Positions 1 to 7,432 of a stretch of 47,888 nucleotides of DNA are shown here, piece after piece. The stretch's first letter is position 1, and each line of letters begins with the position of its first letter. The stretch comes from a virus, in the IMG/VR virus record IMGVR_UViG_3300015371_000065, positions 1 to 47,888 of that record; one strand, given 5' to 3'. The position numbers were made by a program, and so were the translations under genes. The notes under the pieces are model-generated. The model had not been told where the DNA came from and did no database searches. It worked only from the letters and a program-made list of their open reading frames with translations.

Positions 1-9
1 ATCTATGAA

Positions 10-38
10 GAGGGGGGCTAGTTTTTAATGACCCCCTC
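10..38 (-). terminator. hairpin after the last gene of the leftward operon
   Basis: A GC-rich inverted repeat (GAGGGGG at 10-16, CCCCCTC at 32-38, 15-base loop) sits just past the stop codon of the last minus-strand gene. In the minus direction the bases after the stem are TTCATAG, so there is no long U-run and termination efficiency is uncertain. The position at the end of the long leftward gene array supports a transcription terminator. Confidence 0.5.
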
Positions 39-46
39 CCCCCATC

Positions 47-229
47 TTAGATCGTCCCCAAATTTTTATATTCTTCATCTTCAAGTTCTTTCTGTAACTT
101 TTTTATTTGCTTTTCTTGTTTTGCTAACACCATCTGCCTATGCCAAACATTTAAATCAACACTAAGTCCAAGCTCTTCGCTTAGCTCTTCGTCATCAATC
201 TCTGTTAGTAGATGGATGTTACGAATCAT
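47..229 (-). CDS. small acidic hypothetical protein, last gene of the RNAP-like operon
   Basis: This 60-residue protein begins MIRNIHLLTEIDDEELSEEL and ends in a lysine/glutamate-rich helix (roughly residues 30-55) that looks coiled-coil-like. A longer reading from 271 is possible. I chose 229 because an AGGAG element lies 8 bases upstream and the ATG overlaps the upstream TGA (ATGA), which is typical translational coupling. I do not recognise the family. Co-translation with the next gene and with the RNAP-like gene suggests a linked role, but that is inference. Confidence 0.6.
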   Translation of the reverse strand: MIRNIHLLTEIDDEELSEELGLSVDLNVWHRQMVLAKQEKQIKKLQKELEDEEYKNLGTI

Positions 230-495
230 TGCTCGATCTCCTGAAACGAAGAACGTGAAACCTTCTTCCACATTCCTGAAACATTCTCTTCACAAATCTC
301 ATCAATTGCTTCTTGTATAGCAAGAGCCTGGTCAGGCTCAGACAACTCATAAGAAACTTTAGCTATCCTGTCTAAAAAGGATGGGGTGTTATAACCCATT
401 CGTTGATCGTAAGCATACCATGCTTCGAACTCAGTGAATGGATTAAACGGATTGTCAACTGTTGTAAGCATGTACTCTGTTGGTTTGCTACTCAT
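226..495 (-). CDS. conserved phage protein coupled to the RNAP-like gene
   Basis: This 89-residue protein has the core VDNPFNPFTEFEAWYAYD followed by a helical segment ending in DQALAIQEAIDEI. From memory this pattern (DNPxxPFxxFxxWYxFD) recurs in small phage proteins encoded next to DFDGD-containing proteins, but no function is known to me. A GTG at 510 would add five residues but has no ribosome binding site. The ATG at 495 is preceded by GAGG five bases upstream and is preferred. The gene is tightly packed against its neighbours, so all three products at this end are probably made together. An accessory or regulatory partner of the polymerase-like protein is the natural guess. Confidence 0.7.
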   Translation of the reverse strand: MSSKPTEYMLTTVDNPFNPFTEFEAWYAYDQRMGYNTPSFLDRIAKVSYELSEPDQALAIQEAIDEICEENVSGMWKKVSRSSFQEIEQ

Positions 496-502
496 GTCCA
501 CC

Positions 503-3199
503 TCACTCACTAAGACTTACTTTGAGTGTACTTAGTGAGACACCAAGTGCATCAGCTACATCCTGTTGTGTATAGCCAGATGCTAGCATTCGTTGTGCAC
601 GGGCTAGTTTAGTGGACGTCATCTTGGGCGCATGCTTAGGCAAAGCAAGGTTACGGACAGTATCAACATCACTATGAGTAAAGATTTCTTGCAACTTAGA
701 AGGACTAACAGCACCTGCTTGGATGGCGTTCCATTCGGCTTGGGTAATGATGATCTTGTGTTTCTTAGCCTTTGTCCTATTCCTTGCTTCAGTCAAAGCT
801 TGTTGTTTAATCTTCTTAACGTCCTCAGGCTCCATGTGTGGATTAGACTGGCGTTTCTGAGAGACCTGGGCATTTGCTAGGAGCTGGGCCTGTCTTTCAA
901 GGGGCGCATTCTTTTTAGCCACATTCAGTTTGTGATTTAGAGAGGCCACTTCATTTCGGTAGGCGGTCTTTGCTGACTCATTAGCTTTATCTGGCTTGAT
1001 GTGTACAGCTTCTTTTCTAGCCTGGTTAGCCATGGCCTTAAGCTTGTTCGAATGGCCAGCATAGAGATTCTCCATAGCAGTATTACGAGGCCCAACCAAT
1101 TCGAAAGCATCATCTCTTACTTCTAGTTTCTTAACTGTTTGTGTAACCGGAACCATACGACCTGTTTCTCTACCCTTCTTAAACTCAGGCCGCATACGAC
1201 CAGTTGGTTCATATATCTTCTTTCCCGTAACAGGATCAATAGGTCCGCCTCTTTTGGCAGGCCTTAGTTCTCTTTGTGGAATTCTTTCTGTAGAACCTTT
1301 CCTACTGATCAGAGTCTGAGCACCAGCCCGCTTTCCACCCTGATACCGTTCTTTCAAAGCAAGAATACCGTGATCCTTTTCAGATTGCCGATAATCAAGG
1401 CCATGCTTTTCTGCATCGATGACAACCATGGAATGCTTAATTGCACGGGCAAGTTCGTCGGTGCTTGCTCCATGAATCGTCATGTCAGTGATCAAGTTGG
1501 AAATCTTACCCATCTCCTGTCCCTTTTGCACACTGTTCATTCTAGGGATAGGAGAATCTTTCGGAAGCTTGTAAGTCTGAGGATCGAATCCTTTCAATCC
1601 TTCAAGTGGATCTGTGGTCTTCACGGCTCTACGATTATTGGGAATAACAAGAACAGTATCGCCATCAAAGTCCGCACCAGAAAGATGGTGAGCTACCTGA
1701 TGATTAATACCAATTGCGTCTTGAGCTGAGGTTCCCAATAGTTTACGAGCTTCTCGGTTGCGGTTGTTTACCGTCAACTGAGGAATCTCGAAAGTACCAC
1801 CATGAGGAAATCGAACTAGCGCTACCTGTTCGCCATTCCTCATACTTGGTGCATACACTTCAGTTGGCTTCATCGAGGAAACCGGAAGAATCACTTTTGT
1901 CGCTTGCCTTGGTAGGTTCGCGGCTTTGAGATGAACTGATGCTGAATCAGTCTGATCGGCAAACTTTAGCAGAAGTTCTTTGCGAACTGTCGAATTGGTA
2001 AGCGAATTGATTTCGTCGAACTCTCGCTTTCGACGTTCAAAAGTGAGATCTAGCTGTTGCTTTGCAAGAGAAGGATTTTGCTTTGACAGCATCTGTGAAG
2101 AAAGAGTTCGAGACCATCGGTCCCAAGAACCCTCAACACCAGAACCTTCTTTTACACCAACGATATTTAAAGCAGACGTGACTTTACCTGTTTTTGGGTC
2201 ATGAATCTGTCGAATCACAGAGCCAAAGGGAAAATCAGGATCATCCTCGAGCTCTTTCATTACATCCTTCTTGCGTGGATTATCACTATGACTTTTACTA
2301 GTATTGAAGACAAGGTCCACGCCGGGAGGAAGATCGTCCTTGTAGACAGCCATGCCCTTGATGTAGTGCGTTCCATCGATAGCGATTCGGACCTGACCAT
2401 AATGGTCAGATCCTAGGTCTAGATCTTTTCTGCCGGGACGCACATAAATAACACCGTCTGCTTTGGCGCCACCATCTTCTGCGTAGTTAACTCGCAAACG
2501 CTTTGAGTTGACTGAGATGGGTGGCTGAGTCTGGAAGAAGCTACGGCCATGATCATCTGAGTAACCAGCAATTTGCTTAATATCTTTTCTATTCTGCTGC
2601 ACATGAGAAAGTGTTGTTCCTGGGGGAGCCAAAACTTTCATATGTGTAAACTGATCTTGACCGAAGATCTGTCGGATCTGGATATTATGAACCGCATATC
2701 CTTCTTCTCTTAGCGCAGCGACAGCTGTGTCAAGTCGAGTTCTAGTGACACCCATCCATGCTTCAACACCACGACCGACGTCAACCATACCTTTTTCTTT
2801 TACCTGATCCTTAAGGAAGTTAGCTGTCGTCTGCAGAGCATCGGCTTTGTCTTTTTCACCAGGAGCAAGAAGAGCTCGCACAGAAGACTCATTGCGACCC
2901 ATTCGCTTACCAATCTCGACGTTCGACCAACCTTTTTCTTTCAAACGTTGAGCGGTAAGAATATCCTGTTGTTTCTGCTGAGCACGAGCAATAGATCGAG
3001 CCGCAGTAAGCTCGTTCCTTGAAACGCCGACACCTCGAGCGATTTCAGTATCGGTCATACCTTTTTCTCGAAGGCCACCAATGTAATCCAGAAAGTCTCG
3101 ATTGCGTTTATTTTGTGTACTACCAGATCCCCAAGGATAGCGACCAGAACGGCGAAGGATGCCGTAATGCGCAAGATGCTGTTCTTCAGTACGAATCAC
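503..3199 (-). CDS. putative single-subunit DNA-dependent RNA polymerase (DFDGD, double-psi barrel type)
   Basis: This is an 898-residue protein. Residues 510-514 read DFDGD within SGADFDGDTVLVIP, which matches the NADFDGD loop that binds catalytic magnesium in the beta-prime subunit of cellular RNA polymerases and in single-chain YonO/crAss-phage-type enzymes. Upstream, residues 225-300 contain a beta-rich stretch with YIKGMAVYKDDLPPGVD, a candidate for the lysine-bearing second barrel; this is inferred. Two helix-turn-helix-like segments lie near residues 46-66 and 83-110, and a third near 872-893 (GYTQQDVADALGVSLSTL). The N-terminus carries HYGILRRSGRYPWGSG (residues 11-26). The GTG start has an ideal GGAGGAG element and overlaps the upstream TGA. 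It is likely to transcribe phage genes. A barrel protein without polymerase activity cannot be excluded. Confidence 0.75.
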   Translation of the reverse strand: MIRTEEQHLAHYGILRRSGRYPWGSGSTQNKRNRDFLDYIGGLREKGMTDTEIARGVGVSRNELTAARSIARAQQKQQDILTAQRLKEKGWSNVEIGKRMGRNESSVRALLAPGEKDKADALQTTANFLKDQVKEKGMVDVGRGVEAWMGVTRTRLDTAVAALREEGYAVHNIQIRQIFGQDQFTHMKVLAPPGTTLSHVQQNRKDIKQIAGYSDDHGRSFFQTQPPISVNSKRLRVNYAEDGGAKADGVIYVRPGRKDLDLGSDHYGQVRIAIDGTHYIKGMAVYKDDLPPGVDLVFNTSKSHSDNPRKKDVMKELEDDPDFPFGSVIRQIHDPKTGKVTSALNIVGVKEGSGVEGSWDRWSRTLSSQMLSKQNPSLAKQQLDLTFERRKREFDEINSLTNSTVRKELLLKFADQTDSASVHLKAANLPRQATKVILPVSSMKPTEVYAPSMRNGEQVALVRFPHGGTFEIPQLTVNNRNREARKLLGTSAQDAIGINHQVAHHLSGADFDGDTVLVIPNNRRAVKTTDPLEGLKGFDPQTYKLPKDSPIPRMNSVQKGQEMGKISNLITDMTIHGASTDELARAIKHSMVVIDAEKHGLDYRQSEKDHGILALKERYQGGKRAGAQTLISRKGSTERIPQRELRPAKRGGPIDPVTGKKIYEPTGRMRPEFKKGRETGRMVPVTQTVKKLEVRDDAFELVGPRNTAMENLYAGHSNKLKAMANQARKEAVHIKPDKANESAKTAYRNEVASLNHKLNVAKKNAPLERQAQLLANAQVSQKRQSNPHMEPEDVKKIKQQALTEARNRTKAKKHKIIITQAEWNAIQAGAVSPSKLQEIFTHSDVDTVRNLALPKHAPKMTSTKLARAQRMLASGYTQQDVADALGVSLSTLKVSLSE

Positions 3200-3753
3200 G
3201 ACTCCTCCTCTAGTCTTCGATGACTGAGCAACGCGTCGAATTCTTGAATTTTATCCATGATAAATATAATGTCTTCTGGATCAGCATCATACACCATAAC
3301 CTCATTATCTTGATAGATGCGCAGCTCGATTTTGATCTCGCGAGGGTCTTTGTCATACTCGAGACAAAATAGTGCAGCATAAACTTCAAGTTGATGAACT
3401 GAACCGGGAAACACACCAGTCTTTAAGTCATGAATTCGAAGAGTGTTGTACCGAAAAGAAATGGTGTCAGCAGTACCAAAACAATTTTCAGAATAGTACA
3501 GAACCTGTTCGCATTGCATCTTGTACCTGATGGCATCGTTAATGTATAAGCCAACGGTTCCGACTAGCGGTGATTCTCTGCCTGCCTGAATTTCTCGCAT
3601 TGCGTACTCGTGTTGTGCGACACCATATGCTCCAGCTTGAGCTGCGGTCCAACGCTCAATCAAACGATGTGGCGTGTAGTGAATCCAGTGCCACTGACTA
3701 GGGCTAAGAAACGCGTGTTCTCCTTGGAGATTCAAATGCCTGTTGAAGCGCAC
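3196..3753 (-). CDS. PD-(D/E)XK (Cas4/RecB-like) nuclease
   Basis: This 185-residue protein has the core FGTADTISFR...LRIHDLKTG...HQLEVYAALFCLEY (about residues 91-130). These match the GxxD, (I/V)xDxKTG and QLxxYA motifs of the PD-(D/E)XK superfamily, with catalytic Asp in GTAD and Asp-Leu-Lys. The N-terminus (HAFLSPSQWHWI) resembles DUF2800-type phage exonucleases. It lacks the four-cysteine iron-sulfur cluster of true Cas4, since only scattered cysteines are seen. It lies between the VRR-NUC gene (50-base overlap) and the RNAP-like gene (GTGA overlap). A role in recombination, repair or host DNA degradation is inferred. Confidence 0.8.
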   Translation of the reverse strand: MRFNRHLNLQGEHAFLSPSQWHWIHYTPHRLIERWTAAQAGAYGVAQHEYAMREIQAGRESPLVGTVGLYINDAIRYKMQCEQVLYYSENCFGTADTISFRYNTLRIHDLKTGVFPGSVHQLEVYAALFCLEYDKDPREIKIELRIYQDNEVMVYDADPEDIIFIMDKIQEFDALLSHRRLEEES

Positions 3754-4015
3754 CTAAAACCTCCTCCTCATTTTCCGGGCAAATATAAGCAGCAAACGAC
3801 ATATCGTTCAGCCTGCTGATGTAGAAATCTTGGTTAGGCTGCGATGCTGCCATCGGAGAAGTCTTCACTTCTAAGGCTGCCCAACATCTGTTCCAAAGGA
3901 TGACTAAATCAGGAAAGCCTTGACGATAGTTGGCATCGGTCTTGAATACTGAACAACCCGGAAAGATAGATTCAAGCCTTCTAATTATCCTATTTTGGTA
4001 TGCTCCTTCCCTCAT
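3704..4015 (-). CDS. VRR-NUC domain nuclease (Holliday-junction-resolvase-like)
   Basis: This 103-residue protein shows the compact VRR-NUC core. There is a basic N-terminal helix, then GFPDLVIL, then AALEVKTS, giving the Asp...Glu-x-Lys catalytic set, followed by QPNQDFYISRLND and a C-terminal helix. Its length fits stand-alone phage members, which act on branched or flapped DNA. Its 3' end overlaps the next nuclease gene by about 50 bases. The two nucleases probably process replication or recombination intermediates with the SF2 helicase encoded upstream. Confidence 0.85.
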   Translation of the reverse strand: MREGAYQNRIIRRLESIFPGCSVFKTDANYRQGFPDLVILWNRCWAALEVKTSPMAASQPNQDFYISRLNDMSFAAYICPENEEEVLGALQQAFESPRRTRVS

Positions 4016-4061
4016 TAGCGTCTCCTTCGCAAAAAAGACGTAGGGTTAGCTTCCCCCTTCT

Positions 4062-4095
4062 ATTATATTATGCGTTTCAATCACTAATTAATATC
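4062..4095 (-). promoter_or_regulatory. possible promoter ahead of the nuclease/RNAP-like operon
   Basis: The 152-base gap upstream of the VRR-NUC gene is AT-rich and has a good -10-like TATAAT on the minus strand (4062-4067). No convincing -35 hexamer is present at 16-18 bases, and the repeated TCGCAG element seen elsewhere in the window is absent. An AAGGAG ribosome binding site precedes the downstream ATG. I rank this as a weak promoter candidate only. Confidence 0.25.
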
Positions 4096-4167
4096 TAAAG
4101 TGAAATTTAGCCTTTCCATGAATACCAGTTGACGAATCTGTACCATAACTTTTTCAAGTATCGCATC

Positions 4168-4662
4168 TCAGACCTCCACTATCCCAAATTCCTGGTATGT
4201 TGGCCAAACGTAAGTGCGATTCAAAACCGAGAGAACTAGATCTTGTTCAAGTAGACCATATTGCTTAAAGCACTCGGTTGAGTTTGGGCTTACCTCACCT
4301 GTTTTCAAATCGACCAGCGGCTGTAGGATTGGTTGTTCGTACGGATGTCTAATCTGTTGGTTGTACTTAACTGCAAACCAACGTGGACGCCAGGCTAGGT
4401 TTTCGACACGATTGTTATGACGATCACCATCAAGGTTGATAGGAGTATCAAAAGCACCAGAGGGTTGGGGAATAAAAGCCTTAGCCACCAGTAGTGGGAC
4501 CGACCTGTGTTTTTGAACACCATCACGCATCATCCCTACCTGCACCAATCCATATTGATTTTCATTCAAGGCCAAGATTCTATAAGTCTCGTTAGCGCGA
4601 ATCCTACCCATGTCGCTAACACTGTAGTCAGGGAAATTTTCTATCTGTTTCCAGAGCTCCAT
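4168..4662 (-). CDS. NUMOD4/HNH-family DNA-binding protein, probably catalytically degenerate
   Basis: This 164-residue protein starts with a NUMOD4 DNA-binding motif (MELWKQIENFPDYSVSDMGR) and continues into an HNH_3-like region, PINLDGDRHNNRVENLAWRP. In active relatives the second segment is usually (V/I)NHxDGxxxNNxxxNLxW, with an upstream HRLVA. Here the histidines are replaced (VPLLVAKAF and NLDGD), so nuclease activity is doubtful while the DNA-binding fold seems intact. An upstream ATG at 4776 would add a non-conserved leader. The ATG at 4662 has GGAG five bases upstream. It lies directly beside a cluster of palindromic sites, so a sequence-specific DNA-binding or regulatory role is plausible but inferred. 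Confidence 0.7.
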   Translation of the reverse strand: MELWKQIENFPDYSVSDMGRIRANETYRILALNENQYGLVQVGMMRDGVQKHRSVPLLVAKAFIPQPSGAFDTPINLDGDRHNNRVENLAWRPRWFAVKYNQQIRHPYEQPILQPLVDLKTGEVSPNSTECFKQYGLLEQDLVLSVLNRTYVWPTYQEFGIVEV

Positions 4663-4715
4663 CCATACTCCAGACTTTAAAAAGCACTCGGGCAAGCTGC
4701 TAAAAGCACTTGGGG

Positions 4716-4925
4716 AAGCTGTGGCCAAAAACCCGGCCAAAAACTTTTGTAAAAAAGTTTCTATAATCATCAACATAATATCTATTATGCCTATATTCTA
4801 TATATTACTTATTAGGTCCGCGCGTAGGGAAAAGTTTTTAGGAATGTTTTTGGCCACAAGGTATTTACACGTTTTGGCTTGTTTTAGCCAAATCGCCCTA
4901 ACAAGCTGTGGTCAAATTTGGCCAC
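4716..4925. repeat. cluster of TGTGGCCAAA-type inverted repeats with AT-rich core
   Basis: The non-coding stretch 4663-4883 and the adjoining 3' end of the helicase gene hold related sites. These are AAGCTGTGGCCAAAAA at 4716-4731, CGGCCAAAAA at 4734-4743, TTTTTGGCCACA at 4847-4858 (a 12-base inverted copy of the first), TTTGGCT/AGCCAAA around 4873-4892 (7-base stem across the helicase stop codon) and AAGCTGTGGTCAAATTTGGCCACA at 4903-4925 (near-perfect palindrome). Between them lies about 90 bases of very AT-rich DNA (4745-4835). This could be an operator cluster for the adjacent NUMOD4 protein or a replication origin. The sequence shows the repeats but not the function. Confidence 0.55.
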
Positions 4926-6059
4926 ATTGAAATTTTCCTTCCGTTTTAGGCTCGAAAAGATCGCACCGTCGACAACACTTTTGCTCCTTAGCACAAAATA
5001 GTACAAATCTATGTAATTCGTATTAATTCTATCTATTCTTCCATGTGCCTGTTCCCACTGTTTGTAGGAATATGTGGGCGAATAGAAGACAACCGTGTCC
5101 GTTTCGGTACAGTTCCAACCCTCAGATCCGGCCGCATACTGAACCAGATAGACCCAAGTATCGGTGTCTGGAATCAGCTCGTGCTTGTGGCCGTTCCACT
5201 CAGCTACCATTGTAAGGTCCTGTAAGCGCCTGAGAAGCATCAGTTCGTAGTCAAAGTTGTAGAACACCACTATCTTAGGATTCGAGCTTAGAAGCTCTCT
5301 GATCGCTTTTACCCTACTTGGATGCTCATTGACAACCCGCCGCATAACCAGAAACAGCTCGGCAATATCACGAATCGGCTGGTTCTTGTAGATGTTCCAG
5401 CGATTCTTCATCACACTGTCCAGCAACTCTTTGTTGAAGGCTACTTCTCTGCTCAAATTGTGCCGAATCGTCAGCTTCTCGTAGGGCATGTGCACTTGGA
5501 TCTGATTGCGCAGTTTGACTAGCCGTGCTTCCCCCAGATAACGATCAACTTTTGGAAACTTCGCGTAGGGCTTATAGACCACATGCTCGCGCTTAAAAGC
5601 AGTCCGGTTCTTGTAGAAGCCATTGGCGATGAATACCGGGATATAGTCCAGCCAGGTATCGCCCGGGGTGGCGGAGAGTAGAAGCCAGTTATTTGTCTTG
5701 GTGATCTTAAGAAACGATTTGACCCACAGTCCGGAGCCAACCACTTTCTGCTCGTCGAAAATAAAGAAAGCACCATCGACTCCGACGTAGTTACGAATAT
5801 TTTGCCAGCTATCGACGGTAAGCACACCTGCCACTGTGGCATCTCTCTCCGTACCAATCGCCTGCGCAGCGAACTCCCGATTCCAATCGAGACTGTCACG
5901 CTTTTTAGCGGTGGTGATGACATAGATGTCCTTTGGCTGCTCCTTTTCCAGGTAGTAGGCGACTGCGACTCGAGACTTACCAGAGCCGACGCCGCCCCAG
6001 AGGATGTTCCCGTTCTGTAACTGGGTCAGCGCCAGCTTCTGGTGAGGTTTTAACTCCAT
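4884..6059 (-). CDS. SF2 DNA helicase (SNF2/DEAD-like)
   Basis: This 391-residue protein has the SF2 motifs in order. They are Walker [10 protein letters not shown] (residues 21-29), a Walker B variant FIFDEQK (DEQK in place of DEAH), motif [11 protein letters not shown], and a C-terminal motif [13 protein letters not shown]. The length fits compact phage SNF2-type helicases used in recombination-dependent replication and repair. It starts at the base after the stop of the small zinc-finger-like gene and is followed by the palindrome cluster. Work with the neighbouring nucleases and the fused polymerase is inferred. Confidence 0.88.
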   Translation of the reverse strand: MELKPHQKLALTQLQNGNILWGGVGSGKSRVAVAYYLEKEQPKDIYVITTAKKRDSLDWNREFAAQAIGTERDATVAGVLTVDSWQNIRNYVGVDGAFFIFDEQKVVGSGLWVKSFLKITKTNNWLLLSATPGDTWLDYIPVFIANGFYKNRTAFKREHVVYKPYAKFPKVDRYLGEARLVKLRNQIQVHMPYEKLTIRHNLSREVAFNKELLDSVMKNRWNIYKNQPIRDIAELFLVMRRVVNEHPSRVKAIRELLSSNPKIVVFYNFDYELMLLRRLQDLTMVAEWNGHKHELIPDTDTWVYLVQYAAGSEGWNCTETDTVVFYSPTYSYKQWEQAHGRIDRINTNYIDLYYFVLRSKSVVDGAIFSSLKRKENFNVAKFDHSLLGRFG

Positions 6060-6266
6060 CTATGGCTGCAGCTTCTTACACCCAGCGTTACAGAACTTTG
6101 CACCCTTTTGCTTCTGAGCGGTCTCCAGTCGCCGACGGCGATAATTGTCTTCGACATCGCGACGTCCTCCGCCATGTCCACAGCCGGTGTTACCGTGGTC
6201 GTTGAAGAAGTGGATCGTGCCAGAGCGAGCATGCTGAAGCACCATCGGATTTTTCGAATTAGCCAT
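6060..6266 (-). CDS. small putative zinc-binding protein
   Basis: This 68-residue protein has TGCGHGGG near residue 28 and AKFCNAGC near its C-terminus. The cysteines and histidine could form one zinc site (C-x-H...C-x3-C). The middle is strongly basic (DVEDNYRRRR). A TAGGAGAA element precedes the ATG. Its stop abuts the helicase start, so the two are probably co-translated. Family not recognised; nucleic-acid binding is a guess from charge and cysteine spacing. Confidence 0.65.
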   Translation of the reverse strand: MANSKNPMVLQHARSGTIHFFNDHGNTGCGHGGGRRDVEDNYRRRRLETAQKQKGAKFCNAGCKKLQP

Positions 6267-6275
6267 AGTATTCTC

Positions 6276-6491
6276 CTATTTCTTCTCGCTACCTGCGTCG
6301 GGGTATCGCTTGCGCAGCTCTGCGTCTACTCGATCGACAGAATCGATCATGCCGATCAGATGTCCATCGGTCACGATTGCATCCGACCAGATCGTGATCA
6401 CCCAGGAATAGACACCAGCAGCTGTTCGTCGCAATTCGATTGAGCCGCGACCAGGAACAGGGTCTCGATAAGGCTTCACAGTATCAGGCAC
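6276..6491 (-). CDS. hypothetical protein
   Basis: This 71-residue soluble protein begins at a GTG with a strong AGGAGG five bases upstream. It has a beta-rich middle (GSIELRRTAAGVYSWVITIW) and an acidic/basic helical end. I do not recognise it. It sits between the SLT-like muralytic gene and the zinc-finger-like gene in the same leftward operon. Confidence 0.6.
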   Translation of the reverse strand: MPDTVKPYRDPVPGRGSIELRRTAAGVYSWVITIWSDAIVTDGHLIGMIDSVDRVDAELRKRYPDAGSEKK

Positions 6492-6526
6492 TTATTCCTC
6501 CTAAAAAAATTAAAAGTCCTAGTCTC

Positions 6527-6961
6527 CTATACGACTGGCTTCATTCGGTTCAAGACAGCCAGGAAATTTGCTACTCCAACACAGGCCTGCGGCAGGTACT
6601 CTTTGTAGCGTCCGCTGTTGTAAGCGGCCCAGGGTTGGAAGCCACGATCCTTGTACAGCTCTCGAGCGATGATGATTGCCTGCAGCGGATTCCAAGCGCG
6701 ATCTCGGAACTCCTTTTGCTTCGGATCGAGCACTGCTCCGCCTGGACCCGGCTCTTTTCCACCCTTAATTCCGTCGTTCAACTGGAACAAACCCCAGTCG
6801 GTAGTGCCGTCCTCGTTCCAATGGTAGGCCTGCTCGTAAAAGGCACTCTCTGCTCCGACTGTAGCGGTCATCAGGCAAAGATTGTTTACGTGCGTCCAAC
6901 CACCGTTGTAGAGCAACAGCACTACCTCACGGGGTCGCCACTCTCTTCCTTGAAGTGGCAT
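6527..6961 (-). CDS. SLT/lysozyme-fold transglycosylase-like protein
   Basis: This 144-residue protein has the lytic transglycosylase pattern: a helix ending VGAESAFYEQAY with candidate catalytic Glu (about residue 38), then TTDWGLFQLND, then a helix AWNPLQAIIIARELYKDRGFQPWAAYNSGRY in two parts. There is no signal peptide, so export by a holin or presence in the virion would be needed. Its start overlaps the stop of the upstream small gene (TGATG) and has a good AAGGAGG. It is probably a second cell-wall enzyme used at lysis or at DNA entry. Confidence 0.8.
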   Translation of the reverse strand: MPLQGREWRPREVVLLLYNGGWTHVNNLCLMTATVGAESAFYEQAYHWNEDGTTDWGLFQLNDGIKGGKEPGPGGAVLDPKQKEFRDRAWNPLQAIIIARELYKDRGFQPWAAYNSGRYKEYLPQACVGVANFLAVLNRMKPVV

Positions 6962-7128
6962 CAGCCCTCCTTCTTGACTGGGTCGACATCGATCCCTTCC
7001 GCGATCAGCATTGCACGGAAGTCTTCCTTGTCCTGATCGGTCAGCGACTTGAACTCACTGATCTCGATCTTCTTGCCGTGCGGAGGCGCAGTGAAGTAGT
7101 TCTGCAGCTCCTTGACCCAAGAGGCCAT
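6961..7128 (-). CDS. small conserved phage protein (FTAPPHGKK family)
   Basis: This 55-residue protein contains WVKELQNYFTAPPHGKKIEI and then SEFKSLTDQDKEDFRAMLIAEG. I know this arrangement from short hypothetical proteins of actinophages; its role is unknown. An upstream in-frame ATG at 7179 lacks a ribosome binding site, whereas AAAGGAGAGCA precedes the ATG at 7128. It is translationally coupled to the transglycosylase-like gene. Confidence 0.75.
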   Translation of the reverse strand: MASWVKELQNYFTAPPHGKKIEISEFKSLTDQDKEDFRAMLIAEGIDVDPVKKEG

Positions 7129-7266
7129 TGCTCTCCTTTCGTCGAAATGACCGGCGGAGACAAAGACACTTTTCAGCACCCTCTCCCCTAAGGCGGTGCT
7201 TAGAGTGCCTTTGCCTCCACTAAGAAAGAGCGCCGCAAATGCCCTTCCTTATACCGGTAGTGTGTC

Positions 7267-7421
7267 CTGCACATAGGGAATCGAACCCTATCTCCGGTGT
7301 CTTCCGGGACTGTGCTGGGTCCGGAGCTCGGACATTCCCGAGTTGGATTATCAGCCGAAGCTGTGCGCGCTCTCGGGAAGTTAATCCCATCATTCCTGGG
7401 GAAGGTACGTAGAATGATGGG
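7267..7421 (-). ncRNA. multi-helix structured RNA with a tRNA T-arm-like hairpin
   Basis: The gene-free stretch 7129-7432 carries several strong helices on the minus strand, in 5' to 3' order: a 10-bp hairpin (7412-7421 with 7386-7395); an 8-bp helix (7372-7379 with 7335-7342) enclosing a CAGC-UUCG-GCUG tetraloop hairpin; a 5-bp GTCCG/CGGAC hairpin; then a compact three-way junction closed by CAGCACA (7311-7317) and TGTGCAG (7267-7273), 6 of 7 pairs. Inside the junction are CCGG-AAGACA-CCGG and TAGGG-TTCGATT-CCCTA, a canonical-looking T-arm. No anticodon arm fits, so this is not an ordinary tRNA. An 87-codon reading frame across it has no good start and is rejected. Confidence 0.45.
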
Positions 7422-7432
7422 AACTTTGAAAT

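Noticed and set aside
6050-6232. 60-codon minus-strand frame beside the helicase start
   Set aside because: It overlaps the well-started cysteine-containing gene in another frame and has no ribosome site.
7261-7390. Ordinary tRNA gene (T-arm, possible GAT anticodon loop)
   Set aside because: The T-arm is perfect, but acceptor, D-arm and anticodon arm cannot be arranged at normal distances; kept only as a tRNA-like RNA.
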